20,000 bases of DNA, taken from assembly GCA_963575745.1 (NCBI GenBank), contig CAUYUJ010022055.1:22501-42500 (forward strand), written 5' to 3'. This document shows positions 7,917 to 17,527 of the stretch, one piece after another (position 1 is the first letter of the stretch; each line of letters starts with the position of its first letter). The notes beneath the pieces were generated by a model that was not told where the DNA came from, ran no database searches, and saw only the letters and a program-made list of their open reading frames with translations. Origin of the DNA: Prorocentrum cordatum (lineage: Eukaryota; Sar; Dinophyceae; Prorocentrales; Prorocentraceae). The position numbers and the translations under genes are program-made.

Positions 7917-9290
7917 CTGCAACCCAGGGTGTCTGACGCCCAGGGACCAGCACCCAGGGAGTCTGTAACTACGCTGCCAAAATGGCGCGATGCAAATAAC
8001 CCCTAGGTGTCTGAGGCCATGGCCAAGCAGTACGCCGCTTGGGTAAATATCTGAACCGCAGGGAGTCTGCAAACCTCGGCGCAGCGAATGGCGTACCATA
8101 GGGTCCCAGGGTGTCGGAACAATGCTCAAGCAGAAGCGTCCGAGAGACGCGCAAGCTGTCGCCTGGCTGCATACCGTAGGGAGAGGTTGGACTCTGACAG
8201 CGCCAGCGAACCGTCGCAGCTTCAGAGCACGCACCAACGCAGCCAAAATGGCTGCGAAATTCGTGGTGTCTGTAACCGAACAAGGCACGTCAGGCCCGGG
8301 AAGACAACCTCGAACAGAGATGCGTTCGCATGCGAGCCATCAGGCAACATGATGTGACGCTACGCGGAAGGTACAACTGCCCCAATCTTCTACCAGGCAC
8401 AAGTCGCAGGCGACTAGCAACCAATGATAAGAGCAGGAAAGCGTACCAGGGAGCATCTAACGTGACAAGCATACACAGAGCCACGCCTATCCTTGGTACC
8501 CTGGCGTACCAGAGTGAAGTGTAAGAAGATGGCGCTCTGGGAAAGCTGCGCCGCCGCTTACCAGCTGCAGCCGCAGCAACAGCCAGCGGTCACGACGAAG
8601 CCCAGGGAGCTAGGGGCCGCTCATCCAGGTAGAGCGGGGGAGCGACGATGGGATGATGCCAGTCCCAGCAACAGGAACTGGCGGCCAACAAAGGAAGCCG
8701 GCGTACGCACTAGGCACAGGTATAGGCTCAGTCCGCTGACCACCCGCGGCAACACTGTGGCCGGTGCGCGCAAGTGGGTGCGCAACTGCGCCCCTGCGTC
8801 CGGGCGCGGCAACAACGTCCTTACGGGTGGGCACACCACGCCACCGTGCCGGAAGCGTACCTCAACGGCTCAGAAGTGCACCATCTGGTCATGCGTTCGA
8901 AACCCGCTGTCGGGACGCCACCCGCCCAAAGTCGCTCCCAGGGAATGGCAGAGACGAGCAGCTGAAGGCCGCTGCACCTTAGAGAAACCCAGGGAGTGAG
9001 AGTGCGGTTCTGAACAGTGACGAGGCGAAGCCATCTTTGCGTCGGTCACAGAGCCGCGAGGCCGGGGGACGAAGTCCGACAGGGCCAGAGGTGAAAACAA
9101 CTACAGCGGGGCCAGGGGCCAACTATGGCCTGCACGCAACACGCCCCAGCGCAGTCATGCAGACGGTATTGCTGGTAAACACACTTGGGTCCAAAGGCAG
9201 GAAGTGCGTATGCCAGGGAGGGCGGCTGAAGGCCGCCACACGAGTATATGAAACGTAACCCAGGGAGGCAGCTGAAGGCTGCACAGAGTG
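7917..9290. repeat. Degenerate CCCAGGG(A/T)G repeat region downstream of gene B
   Basis: The short motif CCCAGGGAG or CCAGGGTGTCTG recurs irregularly (for example 7922, 7939, 7953, 8052, 8105, 8443, 8602, 8939, 8989, 9213, 9260), often followed by GTCTG or by AGCTGAAGGC. Spacing ranges from under 20 to over 200 bp, so this looks like an eroded array. No open frame here has protein-like composition. Palindromes around CCAAAATGG lie at 7975 and 8239. The region corresponds to the 3' flank of gene B. Confidence 0.55.
8958..9282. other. Three related TGAAG-loop hairpins
   Basis: GCAGC-TGAAGGCC-GCTGC (8958-8975), GGCGGC-TGAAG-GCCGCC (9221-9237) and GCAGC-TGAAG-GCTGC (9268-9282), the last two each preceded by CAGGGAGG. 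The middle stem pair is A-T in two copies and G-C in one, so pairing is kept. This may reflect a structured RNA or cruciform repeat. With so few copies it may also be chance. Confidence 0.5.
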
Positions 9291-9539
9291 TGGAAATCGG
9301 ACGCTGCACCTGAATCTCTTGGGGATGGGGGGGGCTCAGTCGCCCCACCGTTGTCTCTTCTCGCCACGATCGTCTGGCCTGCCGCCACCACGCTTGCCTC
9401 CTGACTGCCACTGGTCGTCGTGCCAGCCAGAGCTCCAGCCACTCTGCCAGTTGTCCAAGGCGTCCCAGGAGCTCCCAGCCCGGTCATACCAGCTGCTCTG
9501 CTGGTGGCTGCCCTTGCCCGTGCCGTCGGTCCTGGTGTG

Positions 9540-9848
9540 GCGCATGTATTCGGACCGTACCGTTGCCCAGTCGATGCGGAAGTTATACTTCTTGTCCATC
9601 GCGTAGGCATCGTATCCACAGCGCTTCCAGTCATCCAAGAACTTGTTGATGTTCTCGTCCGTGTGCAGCTTCGGGTCTGACTTGGGATCCTTGCACCCGG
9701 GGATCCGGATGCCTTTTGTGTAGGCCGACCAAAGGGCGCAGAATACTCCACCCAAGTCCACTTGGTGTCTGGTGATGCGCTTGGCGGGCGTATCTCCGCG
9801 GCGCTCCAAGTCCACGGAGCCCAACCAGGCCCTGTACATGGGGCCTCC
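9540..9848 (-). other. Gene B conserved block 2
   Basis: The intact version of the domain that is frameshifted in gene A. Landmarks are GGPMY, LGGVFCALW, DPKLHT, NKFLDDW, CGYDAYAM, RIDWATVR and SEYMRH. It contains two cysteines absent from A (in IPGCKD and KRCGY). It is followed by a Trp/Gly-rich basic tail. I cannot name the fold. Confidence 0.7.
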
Positions 9849-10470
9849 GTGGGCGTCGGTGAGCTGGTTGAGAGCGTGTCGTCCCGCTGCGCCAGAGTAG
9901 GCAAGCCTGCGGTCTGGTGTCTGTGGGTTGCGTAGTGGGGGGCGGCGGTCCTGCGCTGTGCCTCTCTCTCGCGCGGCTTCATCTTGACCTGGCCCGCTGG
10001 AACCACTGGCGTTCTGCTCGGTGGTGGCTGTACGACCCCAGGCGGCCAAGGGGTCGTCGTCGGAGCTGGGTTCCATGCGCTCTGCCGTTGGGCTTTGCTG
10101 TGGCGGCCTGGCGCCAGGGCCATCATCTTCAGCGGGGCCAGCGGCCGGGTCCGCGCAGTCATCAGGGGGAGGAGGCTCGTGGGGCTTCCAAAGTCGGCCG
10201 AATCCGCTCGCTCAGTAGCAGGAACCTCGTCTTCGTCGTCCTCCTCTTTGGCAGCTAGGCCAGGCACCTTCGCGTCTCCAGCACCCATTTCGGCGTCCTT
10301 CGTACCCAGGGAGTTGTCTGCACCAACCGCTGTGGAGGTGCCTCCCTCGGGTCTTGCTGGAGCTTCGAGCTTGGGGCCCAGCCACTGTGCCGGAGGGCGC
10401 CCTGCCGCGTTGCCGGGCATGTCCTCGCTCATGGCCTGCACGTGCGACTCCGCCAGGGAGTGGTTGTCGA

Positions 10471-10608
10471 GGCCAGGGCATCGGCACTGAGGCTGAGCAG
10501 GAAGCTCGTCAGCGTGCCCATCTCGTGTCTGACTGGGTTGAGGCCACTCTCCGGGGCGAGGGTCGAGACGTGCCGCTCCCAGGCCTCTTTGTGTTTCTCG
10601 CCGTTGGT
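10471..10608 (-). other. Gene B conserved block 1
   Basis: About 46 residues from GEKHKEAW to SADALA, aligned with gene A 4571-4440. It is the first coding-like sequence after the GATC array. Because the array is also open in this frame, with a four-residue repeat of the D-L-T-I type, the true start cannot be fixed. Confidence 0.55.
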
Positions 10609-10629
10609 GGGGTTACGCGAAGCGTCTAG

Positions 10630-10910
10630 AATTAGTGATATGAATATTGAGATCGACTGAGAGATCGATAGTGAGATCGCTGGCAGGATCGATAGTGAGG
10701 GCGAAAGCAAGGTCGATCGTGAAACCGATAGTATAGTCGATTCAGTCAGAGCGTTGAAAGGTAGATCGACCGTGAGATCGCTCGTGCGATCGATGGTAAG
10801 ATCGATCGTGAAATCGAAAGTGAGATCGATAGTGAAATCAGTAGTGAATTCGATAGAGACATGGTCAAGAAGATCGATGGTGAGACCGATCGATAAAGAG
10901 ATCGACCCGA
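10630..10910. repeat. 12-bp GATC-rich degenerate array, copy 1
   Basis: Built from variants of TGAGATCGATAG (also TGAAATCGAAAG and CGTGAGATCGCT). The 12-bp period keeps frames open and gives a four-residue protein repeat, which is an artefact. A second array of the same type is at 16356-16544. It directly borders gene B's first coding-like sequence. Confidence 0.85.
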
Positions 10911-11095
10911 AGCGGGATTCCGGGAGACCAGGAACCCGGCCGCCCACCGTAGTCAGCCAGAAACTTTCGCCACGTCTTTCACCATCCGCTAGGACCCCTT
11001 CAGTGCAAGCACTGACTGGAGGAGAACGATGATGCTGCCGAGAGCAAAACATTAATCGAAAATGTAGAGTGCAAAAATGGATTCGACCTGGGAGG
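10911..11095. other. Short non-repetitive spacer
   Basis: Between the GATC array and the first copy of the ~80-bp element at 11096. No gene seen. Confidence 0.3.
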
Positions 11096-11180
11096 TGAAA
11101 ATCACGGACACCACCCGGGTGCACGTTTGATTTCAAATCCCGCCCATGCAGCCCTTTTCACGGGGGCTGGGTCTCGGGGG
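11096..11180. repeat. ~80-bp repeat on left of microsatellite cluster
   Basis: Matches 11862-11945 in the same orientation. Shared runs include AAAATCA, CGG(A)CACC, GGGTGCACGT / GGGCGCACGT, TCCCGCCC, and CCCTTTTCACGGGG / CCCCTTTCCACGGGG. The pair encloses about 0.7 kb that includes the microsatellites. Confidence 0.7.
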
Positions 11181-11332
11181 CGGCCAAGAGGGGGAGTGTC
11201 CAAGAGGGGGGGGGGGGCACAGATCATGGCCAGCGACGTTTGCGCGGCCTAGAGGGGGGGGGCCAGGGACGCGTTCAAATAAGAGGAGGTGCCATGAGAT
11301 CTGGGGAGATATCATGGCCCCCACCATGATAT

Positions 11333-11360
11333 CCACACACACACACACACACACACACAC
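11333..11360. repeat. (CA)n microsatellite
   Basis: Fourteen perfect CA units, preceded by the partly palindromic ATATCATGG..CCATGATAT at about 11309-11332. Confidence 0.98.
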
Positions 11361-11377
11361 GCTCCTAGTAGTCACAC

Positions 11378-11433
11378 CCTCCTCCTCCTCCTCCTCCTCC
11401 TCCTCCTCCTCCTCCTCCTCCTCCTCCTCCTCC
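11378..11433. repeat. (CCT)n microsatellite
   Basis: About 18 perfect CCT units, running straight into the CAT repeat through TCCACAT. Confidence 0.98.
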
Positions 11434-11434
11434 A

Positions 11435-11715
<281 letters not shown>

Positions 11716-11756
11716 ATCCTAATCACCACCACCACCACCATCATCATCATAATCAT

Positions 11757-11858
11757 CCCTCCCCTCCTCCTCCTCCTCCTCCTCCTCCTCCTCCTCCTCC
11801 TCCTTTCCTCCTCCTCCTCCTCCTCCTCCTCATCCTCCTCCTCCTCCTCCTCCTCCTC
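11757..11858. repeat. (CCT)n microsatellite, second block
   Basis: About 100 bp of CCT with rare interruptions (TTT near 11804, CAT near 11831). It ends at CTCGAG just before the second copy of the ~80-bp element. Confidence 0.97.
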
Positions 11859-11861
11859 GAG

Positions 11862-11945
11862 ATAAAATCATCGGCACCGCCTGGGCGCACGTGTGATCTC
11901 CACTCCCGCCCGCGCGGCCCCTTTCCACGGGGGAGAGCCCAGAGT
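11862..11945. repeat. ~80-bp repeat on right of microsatellite cluster
   Basis: The second copy of the element at 11096-11180, with roughly four of five bases matching by eye. It is followed by the TCGGAATC-type sequence. Confidence 0.7.
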
Positions 11946-12178
11946 CGAATCGACGAGTCGGATCGGCGATCGACGTGAATCGGATCGGCGGAAAAATCGG
12001 CGGCCACGTCGGGAGGCGTCGAGTCGGCAGAAATCGGCAGGCTGGTAGGCCCTCACTGAGGAATCGGAATCCGAATCGGAATCCGAAGTCGAGTCGGATC
12101 GGAACTCGGAGTCGAAGCCAGTCGGAATCCGAGGTCGAGTCGAATCGAAATCGAATCGAATCGGAGGAACCGAAACGA
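11941..12178. repeat. TCGGAATC / TCGAATCG degenerate short repeat
   Basis: Composed of hexamer to octamer variants (GAATCG, GAGTCGGATCG, GGAATCCGAATC) without a strict period. Open frames on both strands (Ser/Asp/Arg-rich) follow from the repeat. Confidence 0.8.
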
Positions 12179-12309
12179 GCCCTTCTCGCGGGGGCCGAAT
12201 CGGCCCCGAGCAGCCCGCGCGAGCTGGGCTCCGGGACACGCCACGGACGCCGCGGAGAGCACACGCGAAGCGACGCCCACGAACGCGCCGAGGCGACGTG
12301 CACGCCCTT

Positions 12310-12431
12310 CACGAGGAGGAGGAGGAGGAGGACAAGAGGGTTGGGGCGTGGGAGGAGGAGGAGGAGGAGGTGGAGGAGGCGGAGGAGCAGGAGGCGATGA
12401 GGAGGAAGTGGAGGAGGAGGAGGAGGAGGAG
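12310..12431. repeat. (GAG)n microsatellite, interrupted
   Basis: GAG triplets in three blocks separated by ACAAGAGGGTTGGGGCGTG, GTGGAGGAGGCGG and GCAGGAGGCGATGAG sequences. It reads as poly-Glu on the plus strand; I do not call a gene. Confidence 0.95.
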
Positions 12432-12654
12432 AACGTACACCAGCGAACGAAAGCGCCGAGTGCCGGCGCATAAAGGACCAGCACGGCGCCCAAGCATCGG
12501 CGTCGCAGATCGCAAGCAGCAGGGCCGATGGTGGCGCAATGCGCAGGCTTCACCAAGCGAGCCACTGCTTGCGCAGGTCACCACAGATTGCGACGCGAGG
12601 CGAAAATAAGACCGACAAAAACGCATCAGAGATAACATGTTCGATGTCGATCGA
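12432..12654. other. Unique stretch before the large array
   Basis: No protein-like frame and no RNA structure seen. It ends near TCGATCGATGA, after which the first unit of the ~118-bp array begins. Confidence 0.3.
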
Positions 12655-14410
12655 TGAGAAATTAAGGCTATCCCAATCAAGGAACCAGATCTGGATCCGG
12701 TATCCGTCTCCAGCACAGAGCTTTGATCTCAGTTTAGGCTGAAATCGTCGTAACGCTCTGGAAACCCGACGGGAATGACAAGGGACTGGGATTAAGAATT
12801 CGGACTATCCCGATCCAAGAAACGAATCCGAATCCGGTATCCGTCTCCAGCACAGCGTTTTGAACTCAGTTTAGGCTGAAAGCGTCGTAACGCTCTGGAA
12901 ACCCGACAGGAATGACAAGGGACTGCGACGAAGAATATGAATATCACAAACTGGAACTGGATCCTGGTCCAGTATCCGTATCCGGCACAGCGTTCAGGAT
13001 AGGCTAGTTGTCTGGAAACCCAACGGGAATGACTGGGGCCCAGGCCCTGGGAGTCGGATTATGCACATCCAGAACTGGATCCGGATCCTGTATCAGCATC
13101 CCGCACAGCTTTCAGGTCTGGCCTCGAATCACCCCATTCTGGAACCAAATCCAAAAGTACGGTAACCGTGTACGGCACAGCGTTCAGGTCTGGCCTAGGG
13201 TCTGGGAACCCAACAAGAATGAACGGGGATCGGGGTTCGGGATTGGGATTATCCCAATCCGGAACTAGATCCAGACCAGGCATCCGCATCGGGCACAGCG
13301 CTCAGGTCTGGCCTGTGGTCTGGGAACTCAACGGGGAGAACGAGAAATTGACTATCCCAACGGATACGGATCCGGTATCCGCATCCATCACAGCGTTCAG
13401 GTCTGGCCTGTTACCAGGAATGACTGTGAATTCGGATTTGGGATTCGAATCACCCCAAACGGCAACTGGATCCAAATCTGGCACCCGTATCTGGCACAGC
13501 GTTCAGGCCAGTCTGGCCTGTTGTCTGCAAACACAACGGGAATGAACGGGGACTGGATTGACTTATGGACTAGGTTTTTACCAATCCAGAACCGATTCCA
13601 ATTTCCGTATAGCGTTAAGGTCTGACCTGTGGTTTGGGAGCCCGACGGGAATGACCAAGGAAAACGGATTATCCCAGACGGGAACCAGAGGGACCCGATC
13701 TGGTATCCGCATGCGGCACAGCGTTCAGGTATGGCCTGTGGTCTGGGAACCCAAATGGAATGTCCGTGGATTGGGACTAAGGATTCGTTTTAGCCTAATC
13801 CAGAACCAAATCCGGATCGGGTAGCTGCATCTGTCAGAATTTTCAGGTCCAGCCACAACTGTCGTCTGCGAACCCAACGGGAATGACCAAAAATTGGGGC
13901 TGGGGATTCGGAATGCCCCAACCCAGAAACAAATACGGAAATTGTATCAACATCCAGCACAGCCTTCACGTCTGGCCTGCGGTCTGGGAAACCAGCGGGA
14001 AGCCGAAGATTGGGATTAGGGATTCGGATCATCCAGATCCAGCCCCGGATCCAAATCCTGCATCCGCACTGGCACACCGTTCAGGTCTGGCCTGTGGTCT
14101 GGGAACCCAACGGGAATGACTGGGGATGAGGGTTGGCAATTCGGACTATATGCCAGTCTGGAACCAGACCTGGATCCGTTATCCTTATCCAGCACAGCGT
14201 TCACTCCTGGCCTGTGGTCTTAGGAACCCGTTGGAAATGACAGGGGATTGATTCTGGGAACCCAACCCGAACGACCAAGGATTGGGATTACAGATTCGGG
14301 CTATCCCAATCTAAGCCCGGATCCAGATCCTGTATCCGTATCCAGCACAGCGTTCAGGTTTGGCCTGTGGTCTGGGAACCCAGCGGGAATAACCGGGGAT
14401 TGGGAGTAAC
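12655..14410. repeat. ~118-bp degenerate tandem array, part 1 (15 units)
   Basis: Each unit carries, in order: GGATTCGGATTATCCCAATC, CAGAACCAGATC, CCGGTATCCGTATCC, AGCACAGCGTTCAGG, TCTGGCCTGTGGTCTGGG, AACCCAACGGGAATGAC. The CACAGCG position recurs at 12714, 12851, 12986, 13104, 13176, 13294, 13389, 13495, about 13608, 13717, about 13836, 13958, 14073, 14193 and 14346. Most spacings are 106-137 bp, with one short unit (72) and one long (153). The first units carry a distinct version (GTCGTAACGCTCTGGAAACCC). No frame is kept across units. Confidence 0.95.
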
Positions 14411-14880
14411 CAACTATCCCTGATAATAAACCCCGGAGATGATAAAATTCGGAGTTCAAGGGAGATGATAAACGCTTCCCCGGCAAATCTGATTAAAACC
14501 GCCGTAAAGCGCATGTTAACTTCAAAATCCAATCGGTCACCGTGGCGCTGCCACACGTTCCTGACTCGGGAAGGGCTGAGAAAGTGAGATTCACATAGCC
14601 CTGCCACACGTTCGTGACTTGGGAAAGCTGAAACGGTGAGAATCCCATAGCCCTGCCAAACGTTCGTGGCTTGCGAAAGCTGAAATGGAGAGACCCCCAT
14701 TGCCATGCCACTCGTTTTTTTATGATGTTGCGAGTCAGCATAAGAAGATAGTACTTTCGATTCGTAATTTTCCCCCGCGATAAGCAAATTCGGCCTTGCC
14801 GCCCCTCTCCCCCGACCAAATCTGGACTGGCGGGGGATACTAAACTCTCAATCGTGAAGGGGGGGGATGCTTGATTATCC
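14411..14880. other. Interruption between the two parts of the ~118-bp array
   Basis: About 470 bp that does not match the surrounding unit. It holds GGAGATGATAAA twice (about 14434 and 14460), the 52-bp array, an A+T-richer segment and a G-run near 14860. It could be an insertion into a formerly continuous array, or an older boundary. No terminal repeats or coding sequence were found. Confidence 0.6.
14545..14712. repeat. 52-bp tandem array, about 3.2 copies, inserted in the large array
   Basis: CTGCCACACGTTCGTGACTTGGG-type units start at 14548, 14601, 14653 and about 14704 (spacing 53, 52, 51-52). Each reads on through GAAAGCTGAAA..GTGAGA to CCCATAGCC. The minus strand is open in two frames through this region, but 52 is not a multiple of three, so the open frames do not reflect a repeated protein. 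Confidence 0.9.
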
Positions 14881-14884
14881 AGGG

Positions 14885-15815
14885 GGTTCAGTTAGGGATT
14901 CGGATTATATCCCAATACGGAACTAGATACGGATACGATTGCCGTATTAAGCGCAACCCTCACGTCTGGCATATGGTCTGGGAACCCACCGAGAATGACC
15001 CGCACCTGGGATCCTGGGATTAGGAATCATCCCAAACAAGAACCTGGGATTCTGGGACTCTGTGGTCTGGGATTCTGGGATCATCCCGACCCGGAATCAG
15101 AGCCATCCGGTATCCGATTCCAGCACTCAGGTCTGGCCTGTGGCCTTGGAACCCAACAATAATGACTGGGGACCAGGGGTTGAGAGTAGGGACTCGGACT
15201 GACCGAATCCAGAACCCGATCTGGATCCTGTATCCGAATCCGGCACAGCATTCAGGACTGGCCTGTGGTGTTGGAACCCAACAGGAATGACTGGGGATTG
15301 GGAAGAAGGATTCTGATTATCCCATCCCTGCACAAAATCAAGATCTGGTATCCGTATCCGGCACAGCGTTCACGTCTGGCCGGTGATCCTGGTCGAAAAC
15401 GGAAGAATGACCGTGTATTGGGAAATTGGGATTCTGGATTCGGGATACCCCAATCCAGAACCGAATGTGGATCTGGCATCCGTATCCAGCACAGCGTTCA
15501 CGTCAGGCATGTGGTCTGGGATCCCAACTGGAATGACCAGGGACCTGGGATTAGGGATTCGGATTATCTAAAACTGGAACTGAAGCCGGATCTGGTATCC
15601 GGTAAGCGTATCCAGCACAACGTTTACGTCTGGCCTGTGGTCTGGGAACCCAAGGGATGGACCAGGACTTGGGATTAGGGATTCGGATTACCCCAATCCA
15701 GAGCCCGATCTGGATCCGGATTTCGTATCTGGCACATTGTCAGGTCTGGCCTGTGGTCTGGGAACCCAACGGCAATTGACTGGAGATTGGGATTATCCCA
15801 ATCCACAACCACATA
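14885..15815. repeat. ~118-bp degenerate tandem array, part 2 (7 units)
   Basis: The same unit and orientation as 12655-14410. The CACAGCG position falls at about 14951, 15124, 15244, 15362, 15490, 15616 and 15733. The longest spacing (about 173 bp near 15000-15120) contains an extra short reiteration of GGGATTCTGGGA. Confidence 0.93.
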
Positions 15816-16048
15816 TGGATCCGTGCAGGTGTCGTAATGCCTTTTACATATATCGTAGGTTGGGTGTGAGTTCGAAGTGAAACGGAGGCATCCCACCAGG
15901 AAATCGGTTTCGGTTTTGTGTTCGTGTCGTGCGTGCGTGCGGGTGAGGCGAAGCTGCGTGGGTGCGCGACCAGACTAAACCCGCCGTGGCTAAGGTGAAA
16001 CTGGGCCAAATAATACTCTGGCCCCCAGGTTGGCCAGCAGTGGCACGG
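15816..16048. other. Spacer, no gene recognised
   Basis: A TGTGTTCGTGTCGTGCGTGCGTGCGGGTG stretch lies near 15917-15945. No other structure seen. Confidence 0.3.
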
Positions 16049-16355
16049 GGGAGTGCCGATGGTGTCCTGGTGGTGTCCCGAGGGTGTCTCGATGGTGTCC
16101 CGATGGTGTCCCGGTGGTGTCCTGATGGCGTCTCGATGGTGTTTCGATTGTGTTCCGATGGTGCCCACACGGTGTCCACATGGTGTCCACATGGTGTACA
16201 CATGGTGCCCACATGGTGTCCACATGGTGTCCACATGGTGTCCCAATGGTGTCCCGATGGTGTCCCGATGGTGTCCCCGATGGTGTTCCGATGGTGTCCC
16301 GATGGTGTCCCGATGGTGTCCCAATGGTGTTTCGATGTCTGCCCCGATGGTTGCC
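16049..16355. repeat. 11-bp tandem array, part 1
   Basis: The unit is CCCGATGGTGT, about 27 copies. A middle block (about 16170-16245) uses the variant CCACATGGTGT and is flanked on both sides by the CCCGATGGTGT form. An 11-bp period makes all three frames equivalent and gives an 11-residue protein repeat on either strand; this explains several long open frames that are not genes. Confidence 0.95.
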
Positions 16356-16544
16356 CCATGAGATCAATAGATAGATCAATGATACTGAGATCGATGCATA
16401 GTGATACCGATCGATCGTGAGATCGATACATAGATGGTGGGATCGAGTGTAAGATGGATAGTGAGACCGAGTGAGAGTGAGACTGATTGATTGATTGAGC
16501 GGCCGATGGTGAGATGAATAGTGAGATCAACAAATAGAGTCTCA
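16356..16544. repeat. 12-bp GATC-rich degenerate array, copy 2
   Basis: GTGAGATCGATA-type variants, including GATTGATTGATTGA near 16484. It resembles 10630-10910 and lies between the two halves of the 11-bp array. Confidence 0.85.
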
Positions 16545-16705
16545 TGGCGGTGTCCCGATGGTGTCCCGATGGTGTCCCGATGGTGTCAACATGGTGTCCC
16601 AATGGTACCCCGATGCTGTCGCGATGGTGTTGTTTGTTTGCCCCCGCAGTGTCTTCAGGTGCTCCGCTCGATGGTGTTTCGATGGTGTCCCGATGGTGTC
16701 CCAAT
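16545..16705. repeat. 11-bp tandem array, part 2
   Basis: CCCGATGGTGT units resume after the GATC-rich array, with a ~45-bp break at about 16625-16670 (TTGTTTGTTTGCCCCCGCAG). Confidence 0.93.
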
Positions 16706-16810
16706 GGCGCCAGTTGGCCCCCCCCCACAACCACATCACCCGAAGGGTGGTCGTTTAGGTCGATGTAGACATTCCCCTATCAGAGCTTGCCTCTGTAAGG
16801 GTCGGGTGAC

Positions 16811-17527
16811 CAGGTGCCCATGTGCCCGGGTGCCCGGGTACCCTACAGCCCTATAGCCTCATAGCCTTATAGGCCTAATGCCATATAGCCCTATATCCCT
16901 ATAGCCCTATAGCCCTATAGCCAGCCCTATAGCCCAATAGACCTATAGCCCTGTAGCCCATAAGCCATATAGCTCTGCAGCCCTATAGACTTATAGCCCT
17001 ATAGCCCTATAGCCCTATAGCCCTATAGCCCTATAGCCCTATAGCCCTATATCCCTATAGCCCTGTAGCCCTATTATCCTATAGCCCTATAGCCCTATAG
17101 CCCTATAACCCTATAGCCCTGTATCCCTATAGCACTATAGCACTATAGCCCTGTAGCCCTATAGCACTATAGCCCCCATAACCCCATAGGCGTTTAGTCC
17201 TATAGCCCTATAGACGTATAGCCTGATAGCCCTATAACTCTATTGCCCTACAGCCCGAGATCTCTATATATGCCTACAGCCCTATAGCCCTACAGCCCTA
17301 TTGCCCCATAGCCCTATGATCATCTAGCCCTATAGCCCCATAGCCCTATAGACCTGTCGACATATGGCCCTGTAGCCATATAGCCCCATAGCCCCAGAGC
17401 CACATGGCCTGACAGCCCTATATGCCTACGGCCCTATAGCCCTGTAGCCCTGTAGCCCGATTGCCCTGTAGCTCCATCGACCTATAGCCCTATGGCCCTA
17501 TTAGCCCTGTGGCCCCATAGCCCTATG
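16811..17527. repeat. 8-bp CCCTATAG array, diverged
   Basis: It opens with a few GTGCCCGG units (16811-16840), then changes to CCCTATAG and variants (CCCTGTAG, CCCCATAG, CACTATAG) for about 85 units. Perfect runs lie around 16999-17050; the flanks are more diverged. Each unit holds the palindrome CTATAG. A short continuation is at 17788-17830. Confidence 0.97.

Larger units (their letters stand above)
9336..10625 (-). pseudogene. Gene B: broken or 5'-truncated paralogue of gene A
   Basis: Read right to left. The segment 10625-10471 carries block 1 in one frame. A shift near 10470-10490 leads into DNHSLAESHV and then MQAMSEDMPG, a Pro/Ala-rich stretch and an acidic run (EEDDEDEV, about 10240). 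A second shift between about 10215 and 10130 leads into the frame that runs without a stop to TGA at 9336. That last frame from the ATG at 10076 is 246 residues: a Ser/Asp-rich start, block 2 (9848-9540) and a tail with four W-x(2-4)-W steps and KRGGGRPDDRGEKRQRW. It is shorter than gene A because everything upstream of block 1, including the cysteine clusters, is absent. At 10625 the coding signal meets a GATC-rich 12-bp array; the minus strand there reads CTAATTCTAG, so a splice acceptor is possible and missing exons could lie outside the window. If 9336-10076 is expressed alone it would be an intact short protein. Confidence 0.55.

Noticed and set aside
8880-8915. GTTCGAAACCC as a possible tRNA T-arm
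   Set aside because: No acceptor, D or anticodon arms could be placed around it.
9155-10441. 428-codon minus-strand frame as the true gene B product
   Set aside because: Only its N-terminal part looks coding. Past about 10130 the alternative frame carries block 2, which matches gene A, while this one becomes Thr/Pro/Ser/Arg-rich noise.
10429-11136. 235-codon minus-strand frame with a D-L-T-I type four-residue repeat
   Set aside because: Only its last ~60 codons (block 1 of gene B) look coding; the rest is the 12-bp GATC array.
15740-16734. Long minus-strand frames with an 11-residue His/Thr/Gly/Pro repeat
   Set aside because: An 11-bp array without stops yields the same repeat in every frame and on both strands; nothing else supports a gene.
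16840-17525. CCCTATAG array as an internal telomere tract
   Set aside because: The known plant and algal telomere word CCCTAAA is not present in runs; the period is 8 and the unit differs.
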